Assembly (NCBI GenBank): GCA_013398055.1
Contig: VZRS01009720.1
Span: 186,001 to 250,000, forward strand
Length of the DNA stretch: 64,000 bases
Origin: Ifrita kowaldi
Taxonomy: Eukaryota; Chordata; Aves; Passeriformes; Cinclosomatidae
Reading direction: 5' to 3'
Shown: piece after piece, positions 47,259 through 60,912 of the stretch
Layout: the number at the start of each line of letters is the position of its first letter
Position numbering within the stretch: position 1 is the stretch's first letter
The notes under the pieces: generated by a model
Seen by the model: only the letters and a program-made list of their open reading frames with translations
Told to the model about the DNA's origin: nothing
Database searches by the model: none
Position numbers and translations under genes: made by a program

Positions 47259-50200
47259 CTGTGAAAGGAGGGGATACAGTATGAAATAAATGCAACTGCC
47301 AGTGGTGGCAAAAAAACCCCACCCAAAACAACCAGGGAAGAAGAACATGTGTTGAGGGGAAATGTTTGGTTGCAAAAAGCATCCTAGAGTGGTTGCTCAT
47401 AAATATAGTTGTGAGAAACCTCTTCACCTTTCCAGGTGAAACCCACCAGATAAACAAGCTTGCTGTATGCTTCTTATCAGTTGCAAACAACTTTGTTTCA
47501 ATCATAAAGTAAAAGAAAAATTAACAGTTACATATTAGACACTGTATGTGTGTATATAATTTCAGGAATAGTTCTGACTTAGTACTAAGTTTCGTTTTAA
47601 AAAAGGATTCCACAATATTCCAGCAGAACATATTTAGATGCCAAATCCAAGCAGTAAAAATAACCAGAGGTGGGCAGTCCTCACGGACCCGGTATTTTGA
47701 AGTGATAAGCAGTTAAATGGTTAACAAAGACTTATACAAAAAGGATTTCTTATGCCTGGCATCAGTTAAAAATTCTCTGCCCTATCCAAATACTAGTTTT
47801 CTGAACTTAAATTGCATTAGAAACAACTCCTTCATTAACAATTCCTTCAACTGGAAATCATTCCTTCGTTGAGGTAAGGATTAAGTCAGCCTCAGTTTCA
47901 CTGATAAGAGAACTGGGCTGGTATTCTGGAAACACACATACACACTTAAAAAATAACTGATCAGTTTAAATGCAAGCAATTGTTTATCTCTAAGAATTTA
48001 AGACACAAGTATTTTCATAAGGAATAGAATCCATTAGCCTTAAACACCTAAGTTTGAAATACAGTTAGGTAAGTAATTGAGATAGTCTCACTATTTAGCA
48101 ATTTAATGGGTGGTTGCATCCCTTCCTATTTAAGGAATTGTGCTGAAATTTCAACAGGTTTAAAGCTGAAATATGCCAAATGAGAACACTTTTCTTAAGT
48201 GGGATCTAAAATTACAAACCACAAAGCAAATGTCCTCATTTACCCAACTGAACCTTCTTTCTGAAGCATCCTTTGAAAACAAAAAAGGAATTACGTGGGT
48301 TTGCTGGGCCCCAATCATTAACTTACATTATGTTTGGAAGGCTATTCTTAGTATTTTCCACATTATTATCAGTAATGTGTTATGTACTTTTACATTTACA
48401 TATATATGTTCAGTCACATATTATTTTCTTAGTTCAGTTCTGATAAAGTTATAAAAACCAATCCAGTTTAGATCAGCAAAGGCTTGGGCATAGGTGCTCT
48501 CTACAAATTTTTAGAACTGCAAACTGAAATGTAACCCTAAAATATATGAATTGAAGCCAGATTTTGAAACCCAGAAGTTGACCTGAAATGCCTCTCAGAT
48601 GTGTCTGTCTGACTAAGATGTTCCTGTGGTCGGTAGGGAAGAGCCTACTGAAACAGAAATCCCCCAATGAGGTTGATGGCTCACCACTCTGAAGCAATGA
48701 GAAACCAAACACTGCCTTTATGGTAACCAAGCTGTGAGTTCACTGCAACGCCAGCTATAGGAAAGCCAGGATTAAACAAGATGCAGGAGGATGGATTAGA
48801 GACTGTGCACATGTGGGAAGTGTTAATTTACCAAGGGCCACAATCATGCAACAATATTAAATAATACAGTCACGGCCTGGAAAGAAAATACAGCATTGTT
48901 TATCTCCAGTGTTGCCAAATGCTCTATGAGAAATTACAGCCAAGACCAAAAGGCAGGCAGTTGGGGTCAGGCTGAAGCAGTGCTAAGCCTCTGTTGTTAC
49001 AATTAATCTGATCCAAACTTTTCTGCTCCAAAAGCTGTGGCTAACACTGAGCAAGGCAAAAAAAAGTCACTTGACTCGAAGTCACTTTGAGGTCGGGATT
49101 TCACAAAAGCATTTTCCCCAAGTGTACAATATTGGATAACAATGATGATGATGGCAGGGGAGTTGTGAAGGTTAAAAAGAGAGAGAGGGAGAAGTATAGT
49201 AAAAATACTTCCACAGAATAAAGCAAAGGAAAAGGCAGAGAGTAAAGGGAAAAATGAGTTCAAAGGCACATAACACTTCTTCATGGTTTTGCTTCCAGGA
49301 ACTATTTCTCTTCCCAGTCAATAGGAGTAATTCCCATTTGGCTACCAAGAAGAAAGGCTCAAGATCAGATGTGCCTCTGACTGGCAATACTTGCATTTTA
49401 AGGAACAGACTATTGGATTTCTGGCCTTTACAATCAAAACATTTTTTTGTTAACTAAATGCAGAAATAACTTCACTTTTGAGCCAAATACATCCCTCGGG
49501 CAGGCTCAGTAAAGTCAATACCTTCACAACATGAAAGAATTTGGCTCAGAATATTATGAGCTGTTTGTATCTCTGTCTACACAGGCTGCTGCAATAACTG
49601 ACAGTAGCGGATAAAAGTTTTGAGCTATCTGGGAAAGATCTAAAATTATTATTGTGGGGGATTTTTTTTGTTTGCAGCTGTTTTTAGTCCCCACTGAAAT
49701 GGCTTTTGATAGAAGGGCCTCATCCATGACTGTTCTGAGAGAACAGTGCAACTCCCACAGATTTCACTAAATGTTGGACCTAAATTTCAAACTAGACTTA
49801 TTTATGCAATATACTGTCTTCCTAATTACACAGTATATTATACAGTGAAACTACGAAATGTTTTCTTCTCATAAAAACATGCTACATGATATGTTGCTAA
49901 GACTGAGTGAAATTACAGAAACAGAGTCTTTCCCTCCCACACACCAACAAGAATTACAATAGTTTGAGTAACAGAAGGCAAACTTCATTTGCAAGCCAAG
50001 CTTGTGTGTGCTATTGGATCCTAAAAGCAGCCTGGAGAATCTTCAGAGAGTTTCCAATAAATGACTATGTTAAATCTGAACTGTATGGACTGGACATTGG
50101 AATGCTTTCCCATTCTACGTTATTTTTGGGAACCAAACGTAAGAGATTCCCAAACATGTACATGTAGCAGGCAAGCTGAAATGTGGAGGTGGTGCACCTT

Positions 50201-53200
50201 CCATCTGCCTTCTCCTCTGATAGTAACAGAGGCAGACTCTCTCTTGAAAAGCTCTGCTCTGCTCCACTAGAATGTTGTGGAGACAGAATCATATGATGTG
50301 TAAGGAAGACCTGGTGACATAAGAAACATGAGGTGTCCCAAGGGATCACACGGTCCTTCAACTATTCTTTCAGTACTGAAGCAAAAAGTGAGTATTGTAA
50401 TGGAATTTTTCTCCTCTATACTCTCATGCAGCAAGACTGTTTTTCTAATTTTACAAATGACAGACTAAAACTTAATAGAATTATTCATGGTCTAAAAGAA
50501 AGTCCACAGCAATGCAAAGAACTGAAATAAACTCTCCTTAACCCCTGATGAGTATTTAAAATATCAGCTCACTCTCTTTAATGAGAGATTATAGATTTTT
50601 TTAAATAAAAATATCTATTCAGTTTATCAGTATTTTACTGTATTGAAAATCCAATAGTCTTCTGTAGAGTCTGACAGATATACAATAGTCTTTTTTCAAA
50701 GGGGAAATAGACCTACAGATTATTAGGGTCTGTATTTATTGAAATTAAAAATTCTGTTTTTCTAGCAGTATAATGTGGATTTGCAGGACTAATCAGACTT
50801 ACGATAGCTTTCATCCTACCATATATTTATATAAGCATATTTGCCTACAAACAAAATTTCCATTTAAGAAGCAGAACTTACAAAGTAACTTTAAAAGAAA
50901 TTCTTATAGGGTGTCTGGGAGTAAAGTTGTGTGAAAGCTATTTTGTAATTGCCTTCCAAACATTTTTTGTCTCATAGGCATGAGACACAGACACTGTTAG
51001 AAACTGGACACTGAGCTAGATAAACTGCTCTTCTGATCCGGTGAGGCTATTTCTACCTTTCTGGATTTGCAGCTGAGAATTTTTCCATGATCAGATGACT
51101 CTATAAGACTATTGAGGTTGCTTGCCTTTTTTTCCCCCATGCTATATTTGTGTTATTTTAACAAAGACACCAGAAGACAAACAAAGAAATGACAGGCAGT
51201 TAACTGGAGAGGACAGAAGATGACTATCATGCTGGTTTAGTTAAAACTTCAGCTTGGGATCACAAAAAGGGGTAGAAGAGCTAGTCTCTCTTTTTCAGCC
51301 ACTGTAGTTAAGAATGTGAGCAGCCCACGCCAAAACAACTGCAATATATGCTACTAGGTCTGCTTTCCAAAAAGGGAAATACTTTTCTCACAGAAGGTAT
51401 CCTGGTTTGTGCAGACAGTGCCACAGAATAGGAAAAGCACATTATCATAGATCCAGTGAGAAACAACCAGCAACTCATTCTCAACACGTAGTATGGAACT
51501 CAATCAAAGCAGCTCACTAAAATCCAAGCCAATCCCTCCTATGAATGCATTTTAGTGGCATCTACAGGGTTGCTGTTAAATGTAACAGTCACAGAGTAAA
51601 TGCAGCTGGACATAGAGCAGCATCAGTGTCAGGGAAAGGTAAGGTAACTCTTGCCCAAGGTTTACATTGTGATATTTGGCATATGTACTCCACTTTTAAA
51701 TTTTATCTTACTGGTAAATCCATCACTTTACTAAGAACAAAGACCACAAAATTCTGAGCATGTGTAGCAACTGGAGCTGGGACTTAATTCAGGTAATTAT
51801 TCCCTGTCTTGGCTTACATGCACAATTGGATTTAATGGAATGATTTCCTCTAGCTTTCTATAGCCCCACTGGTAAAGGGCAGGGATCTGCCACGAGGCAC
51901 CTGAGCACAGGATCTAAACTCTCAGTCTGCATTTGTGACCACTACAGACAAAACCAACACACAACAAGTTTGGGTTTTGTACACCAGGAAATTATTCCCC
52001 TTTCACTGAAGTGTTCTTTCTCATCATGACTTCACTTTTCTCCAGGGAAGCTGAGAAAAGAACAACTCAGAGGTTTGACTTCCACGTGGTAGGTCTTTTC
52101 AGACCTACTTTTAAATTTGTGCACATTGATGATACGAAAATTCATACTTCCTCTACATGGCATTAAGCTAAGTTTGAAGGTGCCCCTGAAACACAGCAAT
52201 GTGTCTGTGCTGTTCAGTTCCTGAATCAAATAACTAAGTGGTATGAATTAGACATGTTGTCATTATTTCAGAATGTGGATTAAATTTTATTTCATAAGCT
52301 CTCTTAAGGATTTTCTTACCTTCCCTCTCTCTCATTTGTAATCATGTAACATTCTGGGTCGGCTACAACAAATGCTTACATGGAAATGAACTATTAGGAA
52401 GTTATTAGTGCTTAGGGTAATTTTGCTGACATTAATGCAATTTCGAAGCAGAATAAAAGGAAGCAGTGCCAGTGCTATGCTCCAGCTCACCCTAAGCCAA
52501 GCTGTGAGCCAGGCTGATGATCCACAGACCCCAACTGAGTGCCTCTGAATTACAATGCTAGTTGGAAAACCTGCTGCATGTTAGAACTGCTTTTCCCTTG
52601 TTGGACTGAAGGTAATGCAATGGAACAGTCAGAGAGAAAGTTAGCCACCTGCATCAGCTGAAGGATGCACACGAAAATTTTGAAGGCTGCATAGCAGAAA
52701 TGAAACTTAATGTTCATTTCTGACCACGCAAAAGTTACGTGGTGGACAGGAACATGCAGGAGACTGAGGTGGTAAAGATAAGATGCTACATACAGGTCAG
52801 TACACCCACACCCAAAGTTTAATTTCAGCTTTAGCAGGCTCTGTTAGCTTATGCATTACTTTCCCTATGAACTATTTTGAGAAAAGCTTCATGGTATTTT
52901 CTAATTTGGAGGCTTCACTCTTTCAATTTTAAGTGGGTACATTCAACTGGATACATTGTACCCTACAGTCACCATCTTTGACCAATTTATTCTACAGGGA
53001 CTTGGAAACAAGGGATTTATGATGTCTAAATAATTTTTTTCCCATAGAAATTCCAGGAGTATTTTGGAGAAGAAAATTTGATCAATTTTCTCTTCTGATT
53101 TCACTCAGAATTCCATGGAGACAATTGAGTTATTTCACTATTCCTATGCTTTTGTCACTCTTCAGGTGTTAAAAGGTAAGTGGGGATCAGAAGACATTAA

Positions 53201-56200
53201 ATTGATGTGGTTATTATTCTTTATTATGTTCCTAAAGTGAGAAATCTGCCTAGAGAAGTCTGCTTTATTTCACAGGTAGTTGTGGAAAGACAGAGTATGT
53301 CTTTCAAAAGTAGCAATTTTGGCAATCTGAGAAGCAGACAGGAGGTTTTTAGCAATTGGGCAGGTCAGCAATGTTAATCGCTGGAAATTTCGGCCAACCA
53401 AGGAAGGAAATCAAGATGCCTTAGCTTGTCTTGGTGGTGTCAGATGGCTTTGATTAGCAGCCACAGAACAAGGATGTTATTGTGCTTGAGAGCAAGTTTT
53501 GGTCAATTAATTTTCATGTATCCTGCAGAAAGCTGTTGACTAAAGGCGAACTGATTGAAGAAAGTAATTATCTGGCAATACCATGCACCGTACCAAAATT
53601 CTGGCTTTTTAACTTTGCCAACTCAAATTTGTGTAGGATTTGTGTAAGGATCCACATAAGTTTCTGATACATCTAATGGTAATCCCAGTCACTGAAGCTC
53701 ATGGCAAACACTGCTAAAGAAGCCACAAAATCAACTTAGCTCCTCTAAGAACCCAAGTGCATAAGTGAAAAATTGGTGTCACCTCTTCTGCCTCTGAGAA
53801 GGTTTCAGAAAGCTCTGTGATATGCAAGAGTTGGACTTTTCAAAAGTGATAAAGTAGTCCCAAAAATACTTTTTCCTTGCTGTGGAAGATATACTCCACC
53901 CAGTTGTGCATAATGAGAGAGAAACTGAAATGAAGTGACCTCTGTATTACTTAGCACGAACATACTGTCCTTCCTGTGCAGGCAGGCATGGAGAGAGGGA
54001 GGCAAGGGAAGTAGCCACAGAACCTTTCTCCTTTTGTGGTTTTCTCATGCATGAAAGGAAGAGAGGTCACATTGTCACAGCCACTCTCCTACAGCCACAC
54101 TGCAGCCAGGTCCCATCAGCACACGCTGCATGCAGTCAGTGTCTCTGCTGCAAACTAAGCACTGCAGGAGGTCAGGGGGGCTGTCTGAGCAGAAGGCAGG
54201 GCAGCAGGATCCAGGGAACAGGTTAGTGTCAATCAAACAGCCTTGTACCACAGCAGAAAAGGAGCATGTCCCTGTGCCATAACCAGACAAGCACATTTAC
54301 CTGGAAGGCCTTTTGGTTTTGATTTCCTACTGGCATCAGCTTTGCTGTGTCTTCATTAAATGCTTATAACACTATGCTTTACTGGCAATATTGGGAAGGG
54401 CAGGGGGTGCATATCACTATCCATATCCTGTGTTTTACTTCATTTTTGGCACGGAGGTTATTTAGAAGATGGTATTGTCACCAACCATTGTCCTCTGCTC
54501 AGCAGAGCAGTCACAGGTCAAAATATATTCAGCATGGGACAGATACACCTGCCTATCATCAGCACTGTTCCAAAGAATTACATGACTCATCGAGTCAGTC
54601 AGGAACCTATTTTGAGCCTCACTGCCATTAATTGTGATTGATTTTCCTGTGTGAAACAGCAGACCTCTGCAAGTGCTCAGGAAACACTGTAAGATGGGGT
54701 TGGTCACTCAGCAGCCACATACAGGGAGATAAGCCTGAAGATACTAAAATATAATAGGCCAGACTTGCACTTTTGCTAGAACAAAGCAACTCTTTTTTTA
54801 AAAGCTGCTAGTGCTTTTTCATCAGGCCCAAGTTTGTTACTGTCACTAGCAATGATATGCAGTAGAGGGAAAAACCCAGGCCAATTCCTCTATCTCACAG
54901 ACAAAGTCTGCCCCCTCCTCGGGAAGCAAAAAAAGGCCTCTTCAGAGTCATGCAAAAAAAGATCCATAACATTAATTTTCTGGACTTGAAAATCACCATG
55001 ACAACATAAAGGAAGATTTTTGAGGAGTAAGAGTTGAGGAAATACTAGTCTAAATATAAAAAAGAAATGACATAGAAATACTTGACTGAGTTTTAATACA
55101 AAAGGTCCATCACTTGTGAGATTTTAAAAGGGACTGGACTAAGCAGTTGAAATAAGTTGTAGTAAAAATCCTGCTGTAAGGATTAATGAAGTCACCTTCA
55201 CAAAAGGTCTTTAACATTGCAAAAGTTCTAAAAGCTACCAGGCATTCACGATTTTTTTCCGACTGCTTTTTTTCCCCCTGTAACTGCATAAAGAATTGAC
55301 ATTCTACAAGCTTAGAGAGTGTTAGATTCCATTGTGTATCCTACAGAAAAAGGGATTAAAACTATTTCCCTATATGATTACATGGTTTATATGCACTGAA
55401 TTTTTATCATTAAAACCACTGAAGCAGAGCTAAGGGGAAAGGATTCCTTAATTAAATCTTCATTAATTTCATATCTGATAAAATTATTATTAGAAAACAC
55501 CTTTCAAAATAACATTAAGTGTAAACATTGAGATATAATCCAGACATTTTTGTTCTAACACATGCACTAGGACTCTTGGAAACAAGCAGTATCTGTATTA
55601 TATTCATAAAACATTAAGGATACACAATTGTTATTACAGTGAAGAGACTGTATGACCACTTATTCATAAAAACATCTAATTTGGTTGAAAATTAGAACTG
55701 GAAGATTTTTTTTACTTAGGTACATTTTATGTTTATGAAAAAATCTTAACTGCCTATTGATATTTTAAATCCTATCAAAATTTCCCATACATAAATAAAA
55801 TTCACCACCACTTCAGTCCACCAAAGGTTGCTCTTGGCAACAATCAGAAGTAGTTAAAATGCTGCTCTTATTTCATGCAGTGATGCTGATTCACCATAGG
55901 TACTAATAAGACGGTCTGATCAGAATCTGTTTGTGTTCCCTTAAGGAAAATATAAATGCATGTTGTGAATTAAGTAGCATGTCCTGAAGTGCTCTGGTAT
56001 TTAGCTAAGAAAAATGAAATGCATTTTAAAAGGAATTAGTGCTTATGTACTCTTAAGTAATACTGAAGAATTAGTTTTTTAATATATGTATGATAACCCT
56101 TTAAACACTTCAGTATTTGGTTGATTCATGCAAAATTCTCCTTGAACAGTAGCTTTTCCTTATTTCTGTAACACAGAAAAAATGGGAGTTTGAATGTACT

Positions 56201-57322
56201 TGGTTCTTGTATGGACTGCTAAAACAAATTTGGAAGCAGCAAAAAGTGTAATAATTTCAATCTGATTTCATGCACTAATCCCTTTGATTGGAATTACTGC
56301 TACCAGATAAAGGTACTTAACTCAACTGCTTTCTCAGGTTTATTCCAATTCCGACAACTTAAACGTCAATAATAATTATAGCTTATAATGGAAAGCTTTT
56401 TAACCAAATTTTGTATTTGGGAAAGAACAGTTCACCTTCTTTCAATGATCAGTTGAAGCAGTTATTGTTTTAAAACAGAATAAAGTACTGTGTAAAACAG
56501 GCACATAGTTATTTTAGTTTTAAAACCTTTTATTTCCGATAAAGCATGCTGCTATATACAGAAAAAAATGTGAGTCAAAGCAAGAGCAATACAGAATGGG
56601 CAACATATTCCTTAGAACTTACAAGATGCTTTTAAAAGCTTCAGTGCACCAGCAGTATGATATATTCTTCTCACTTCTAAATCACCTCTAGCAAAATGTC
56701 ATTTCCTTGCAGATCCTGAGCAACCCTAGCTCTCTCTCACTTTTATATAATGATAAATTAAGGTCTCCAACACAAAACTTACAGCAATGGTTTCAGTAAA
56801 TGACTTCTGCCAGTATAATACATTGAAATATAACTTCACATTGCTAGTATCTTATTTCAAACAGCATCATTCAACTATGCAAACTAAGTACGTTATACAT
56901 TTAGCAAAGTCTAGGCCAATCAGTTTTCCTTTTCAACTTTCTTTCTCCTACTTCATTATCTTTACATCAGTAAAACTCAGTGAAAGTCTCATTCTTCTTC
57001 CTCCTAAAGAAATACTGTCAATAACTTCCCTCTCATTTTCTTCTAGAATTAAAGTCAAGAGACTACAATAGCGATGCTTTGCTGTGTACTGAAGTTTGAG
57101 ATCGTAAAGGAAGAAAAAGCTAAACTACTTTATCATGAAGAACATGACCTGGGTTGGATCATGACTTCACTTTTGGTGGCAGTGAATGGCTAACAGGCTA
57201 ACAACAGAAACCTACTGCCTAGCAGTACATGTTTGCACGAGTGACACGCTCAGGCTCTAACTCAGGCCAGCAGTTAATGTGTGACTGTAACTCTCTGGTG
57301 TTTGCCCTCTGACTGGGGGCCT
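47259..57322 (-). other. LDB3 intron b/c-d, including the exon c 3' UTR
   Basis: About 10 kb between the short-isoform stop and exon d. The first 0.8 kb after the stop (57322 down to about 56500) should be 3' UTR of the short isoform. The remainder is AT-rich intron; I found no further phase 2 cassette with LDB3-like composition, though a short one could be missed. Confidence 0.75.
56529..56534 (-). terminator. LDB3: Candidate poly(A) signal for the short LDB3 isoform
   Basis: AATAAA on the minus strand, about 790 bases after the exon c stop codon. It is the first canonical hexamer I noticed in that direction. A real 3' end here would give a 3' UTR of roughly 0.8 kb. This is one of several AT-rich hexamers in the intron, so the assignment is tentative. 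Confidence 0.3.
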
Positions 57323-57419
57323 TTAGCTTTTAACATTAAGGAGCTGCGCGGACAGGCCGTGATGCCAGTTGCGCAATTTGGCAAAGCGTGGGCTGTTACG
57401 TTCCGTTTCAAACCTCTCC
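57323..57419 (-). CDS. LDB3: LDB3 exon c: alternative last exon of the short (LIM-less) isoform
   Basis: In phase with exon b (AG plus G gives Arg), this exon reads ERFETERNSPRFAKLRNW, HHGLSAQLLNVKS, then TAA at 57325-57323. It matches the C-terminus I recall for the short human ZASP isoform, which has QILNVKS where this copy has QLLNVKS. The tail replaces all LIM domains, leaving a PDZ/ZM protein. The acceptor is CATGCCACAG, preceded by a long CU-rich tract (57420-57516). Only the coding part is given; the exon should continue as 3' UTR towards lower coordinates, with a candidate AATAAA at 56529-56534. No downstream donor is needed. The only open frames visible at this place are shadows in other frames. 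Confidence 0.93.
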
Positions 57420-57516
57420 CTGTGGCATGAAGAAAGAGAGAGAGAGACAGACAGAGAGAGACAGAGACAGAGAGAGACACACATACACAGAAGAAAGAAA
57501 GGAGGGAGAAAGAAAG
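57420..57516 (-). promoter_or_regulatory. Long CU-rich / UG-containing tract upstream of exon c acceptor
   Basis: On the minus strand about 95 bases immediately before the exon c acceptor are nearly all pyrimidine: CTTTCTTTCT, then CTGTGTATGTGTG, then repeated CTCTCT and CTGTCT units, and finally CATGCCACAG. Repeated UCUCU/UCUUU is the known binding pattern of PTB proteins and UGU-rich stretches bind CELF proteins. The position fits control of the choice between the short isoform and the LIM-containing isoforms. The sequence is also a simple repeat (GA/CA-rich on the plus strand), so its length may be polymorphic. The regulatory role is inference. Confidence 0.55.
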
Positions 57517-60500
57517 GGGTTAGGGACCATGGCTACCACTCCCCTGCCTTACAACTAGGGCAATGGCAATTTATTTGGATTTTTTCCTCAGCTTTTGAAT
57601 CAGCACAGCGAAGGCTGGGTGATGCTTTTTGGACCATGTGTAAAAGGTTTTGCAGCTGTTTATTTCTGAGAAGTAACTTGATATAACTTCTTATTCTTTG
57701 ACTTGTGCTCGGTATTACAGGGCTGCTTTTGCTAGAAATGCAGTGTAATCCCATTGTTTTCCTCCCAGCAGTTTCTCTTGGCTTTTCCCTCCCTCGCACA
57801 CAACTGAGCAGTCAGTGAAAATTAACTCATACAAGTGCAAAATGAATGCAAATATCTTCCATTCTTTAAGACCTAGGTCAGGCCATATATAACCTGCTGT
57901 CCTTCCTGCAAGGACCATCAACCCCAGGTTTCAGCAGTACTTTTCTATAGCTTCCTCAGAATTAGTGAGTATTAGTGTTGACATTTGCACAGATATTTCT
58001 GGTCATTTGTGTCACAAAGCACAACAACAGGGGATTTTCAAAGCAGAGTCCTGTGAAGTACTGGCCACCTCCTGCCACCTCTAACTGCAGACTGGGGTGC
58101 TCGAGACATGTTCAGCACCTCTAAGGATTTAATCTTTTTTATCTTCACTCTATAGTTTAAATTCAGCTTTTGTATATAAAAAGGGGAAGAAGGAGGACGT
58201 GCAATGATAGCACAATCAAGGAGAAGTATATCAAACAGAATGAAAAATGAAATGTTCTCATTATTTACAAAACTTTTTGCAATCATTGCAAACAAGGTCA
58301 TTTTTTCCTCATTATTTACACTCAAAACACAAGACAATTAATTGTGTTAATACAGTGGAACTCAAGAGTGAAACCAGCCAAACAGAAAGGAGCAGACTGG
58401 GCTGGTTTTACTCCCCAGGCTGAGGAAAGCACAAAACAATAAACAGACTAAATGCCAACAAATTCACTGATATTTCTGAATCTTTTATTCTTAATAACAC
58501 AGTGTCATGCAAGTAACAGTCCTAAAGGAGTCTTGATGTAGGACTTCTCAAACTATTTTTTTCTGCTTTTAGGTAATTAAGAGACATAAAATATTCCTAG
58601 CTGAAACTTCCTGATGGTGTTTTTTCCAGCTACACCAGAATATACTAGCACCAGTGGGCCTGACATGTAATTTAAGAACTCCCTTACTGCTTTCAAGGTA
58701 TTAGCCCTCCATTCAAGGAAAAGGTATTCAGAAACATCTGTTTGGCTTGAAGTGGATCCCATCTCTCCAGAAAATATTCCATAACAATCATCACACCAGC
58801 AATGAAAAATTTTCACAGCAAGTTATACTCATGTGTGCCTTCAAAATAGCAGTAGCATGAGCAAAGGACAGTCATGCAACACACTCATTAACATTAACTG
58901 AAAGGAATTTTCTGCCATCCAAAAACTCCCAAGTTTATGGGTTTTGCTCAGAACATATGTCATGAAGTTGGAAGCAGCAATCTGAAAGTGACTATTTTAA
59001 TGTAAAATAGTTCTGCCAGGAATAAGCCCCATCTTTCCTCCCCCCACTCCCAAGCGTTTGGAAGAAACTTGATCACCATTCCATGCAATTCCTGCTGGCT
59101 CCACTGAGGAGATGACACAAAGAGACAAGAGAAAGCACCAGAGAGAGATCACTCACAGCCTGCCTGAGGCCACAATGACGGATGCCTGCACAGCCAGGGC
59201 CCTGCTGCCAAATCCCCAGTGGAGTGTGTCCAATGTCTGAGGTGGGTATCAAGCACCCAGATGGTGCCAGCACTGTCAGTGGGGTAGGAAGGAGACCCCA
59301 TTTCATTCCTGGCATCAGAGCTCACACCAGTTGCACTGTCCCTGTGTAAGTACCTATCTATGCTCCCTTATGCCTCTACTATCAATGCACACCTCAAACC
59401 TCTTCAGCTGTGCCTAAACATAACCAGAACTGTCCTTGGGAAAGAAAAGGGTAACACAGTGATACCTAAAGACTGCAGAAAACGTGCAAAGTACAGCGTA
59501 CACAGTCATGTGCTTGAAGTTACACTGGCTAGATTGTGCAATTCAGGTGTGTTGATGTGTTACCAGATAATTATTGTCAACGTATCTTATACCATGTAAA
59601 GTTTCCACCATTTTTTATTTTCCAAAGCCACCGACTACACCTAGAAAGATTAGTTCTTAAAAACAACATATTACTCTCAGATATGAATGGGGCGCTGTTA
59701 AGTTCAGCACACTGCTTTAAATCCCATCATAATAAGGATTTGGACGTGTGCTATTACATCAAAACAGATAATGCACAATGCATGTAATGAGAATTAGGCT
59801 TGCACATTTGAGGGAGGAAATAAATCCCTGAGGGCTATAATGTCAAGCCTGATGTTCGGGCACCCAGCCATGAACTTGGGTGAACTGCAGGGGAAGGTTT
59901 ATAGCAGACACCAACTGAAAGCATTCTTGTATTCTCACAGGGAAGATAGCAGATATCTTTCTCACTGATTCAACATTCGTAACCTGCACTGTGATCAAAA
60001 GCTCAGAACCTTTAAAGAAGCCACATGGCAGTAAAAAAAATAAAATAGAAAAACAAGAGGAGGTGGATTGAGTACCAAACACATCACAAACCCAGCCGGC
60101 GGCTCAGAACAGCTAATGTGAAACAGGGATTTGAAGTATGCAAACAGAAAGTAAGGCTTGCATGCAGGATGCTCCTGATTCAGCTGCAGTTTTTAAGCTC
60201 AACATAAGAATCTTTAATACATCTATTTCCTGGCTATGCAGGATGATGATAAATCTTTAATTCCATATTATATCTCTGAACATATCCATTTTTTCAATGT
60301 TTTTGATTCATCCCATGGAACAAATACATTTATCCATTAGCAAAAGCAGTCCTGTGCTTCCATATTCTACAAATTTAGGTCATATTTATTCCAAACAAAA
60401 CATAAGCTAATGATTATGGGTACATACATGGAAACAACTCCTTTACTGTATCATTTACGGAAAATCAAATGTCAATCAGAGGGCCATCCAAATAAATTGC

Positions 60501-60875
60501 TCACAAATTTCAGTGCTATAACAACATTATATATTTTTATCCACTTACACAATCAAGTAGTTACACAGGGCTTGGAACTCATCACATTCACACACCCAGC
60601 AAAGTACAGGAAAGTTGCATGAGCAGAGAGCTTTGAGATTTGATCACACACTTCAGGAATTTTGCACTGTTTTTCCTAAAAGCATGCTAATTTGTCATCC
60701 TTCTCATTCAAATGCCTCTCAATGACAGTATTTTAATTTTAGTGATTTTTAAGTAAATGTATTAGAATATTTTAGGACAAAAACATAATAAAGGAAGTTC
60801 ACACTAATGCAATTTTAAAACATTACTGGGTTATCAGGAAGGAGAAAGCTGTATTTTTCACAGGGAGTTGCCTAC
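57517..60875 (-). other. LDB3 intron b-c
   Basis: About 3.4 kb of intron between exon b and the CU-rich tract. A GC-richer patch at about 59080-59330 has no recognisable coding content. Confidence 0.8.
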
Positions 60876-60912
60876 CTTGACCTCCTCAGGGCTTCTTCAT
60901 CTGGATCTTGCA
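60876..60912 (-). CDS. LDB3: LDB3 exon b: 37-base linker exon, MQDPDEEALRRS
   Basis: The exon is only 37 bases, too short for ORF-based detection. The A left by exon a plus TG gives Met, then QDPDEEALRRS, then a split codon beginning AG. The same peptide follows MTGTEF in human LDB3, and PDLIM7 has a near copy. The acceptor is TTCTACAG and the donor is GTAGGC (+5 G present). This exon is the branch point of the gene: splicing to exon c ends the protein (RRSR then ERFETER), while splicing to d-i continues towards the LIM domains. The terminal RRS forms RRSS or RRSR depending on the partner exon. Confidence 0.93.

Noticed and set aside
57274..57480. Minus-strand frame rich in Leu/Ser over exon c
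   Set aside because: Wrong frame; the frame in phase with exon b gives the known short-isoform tail.
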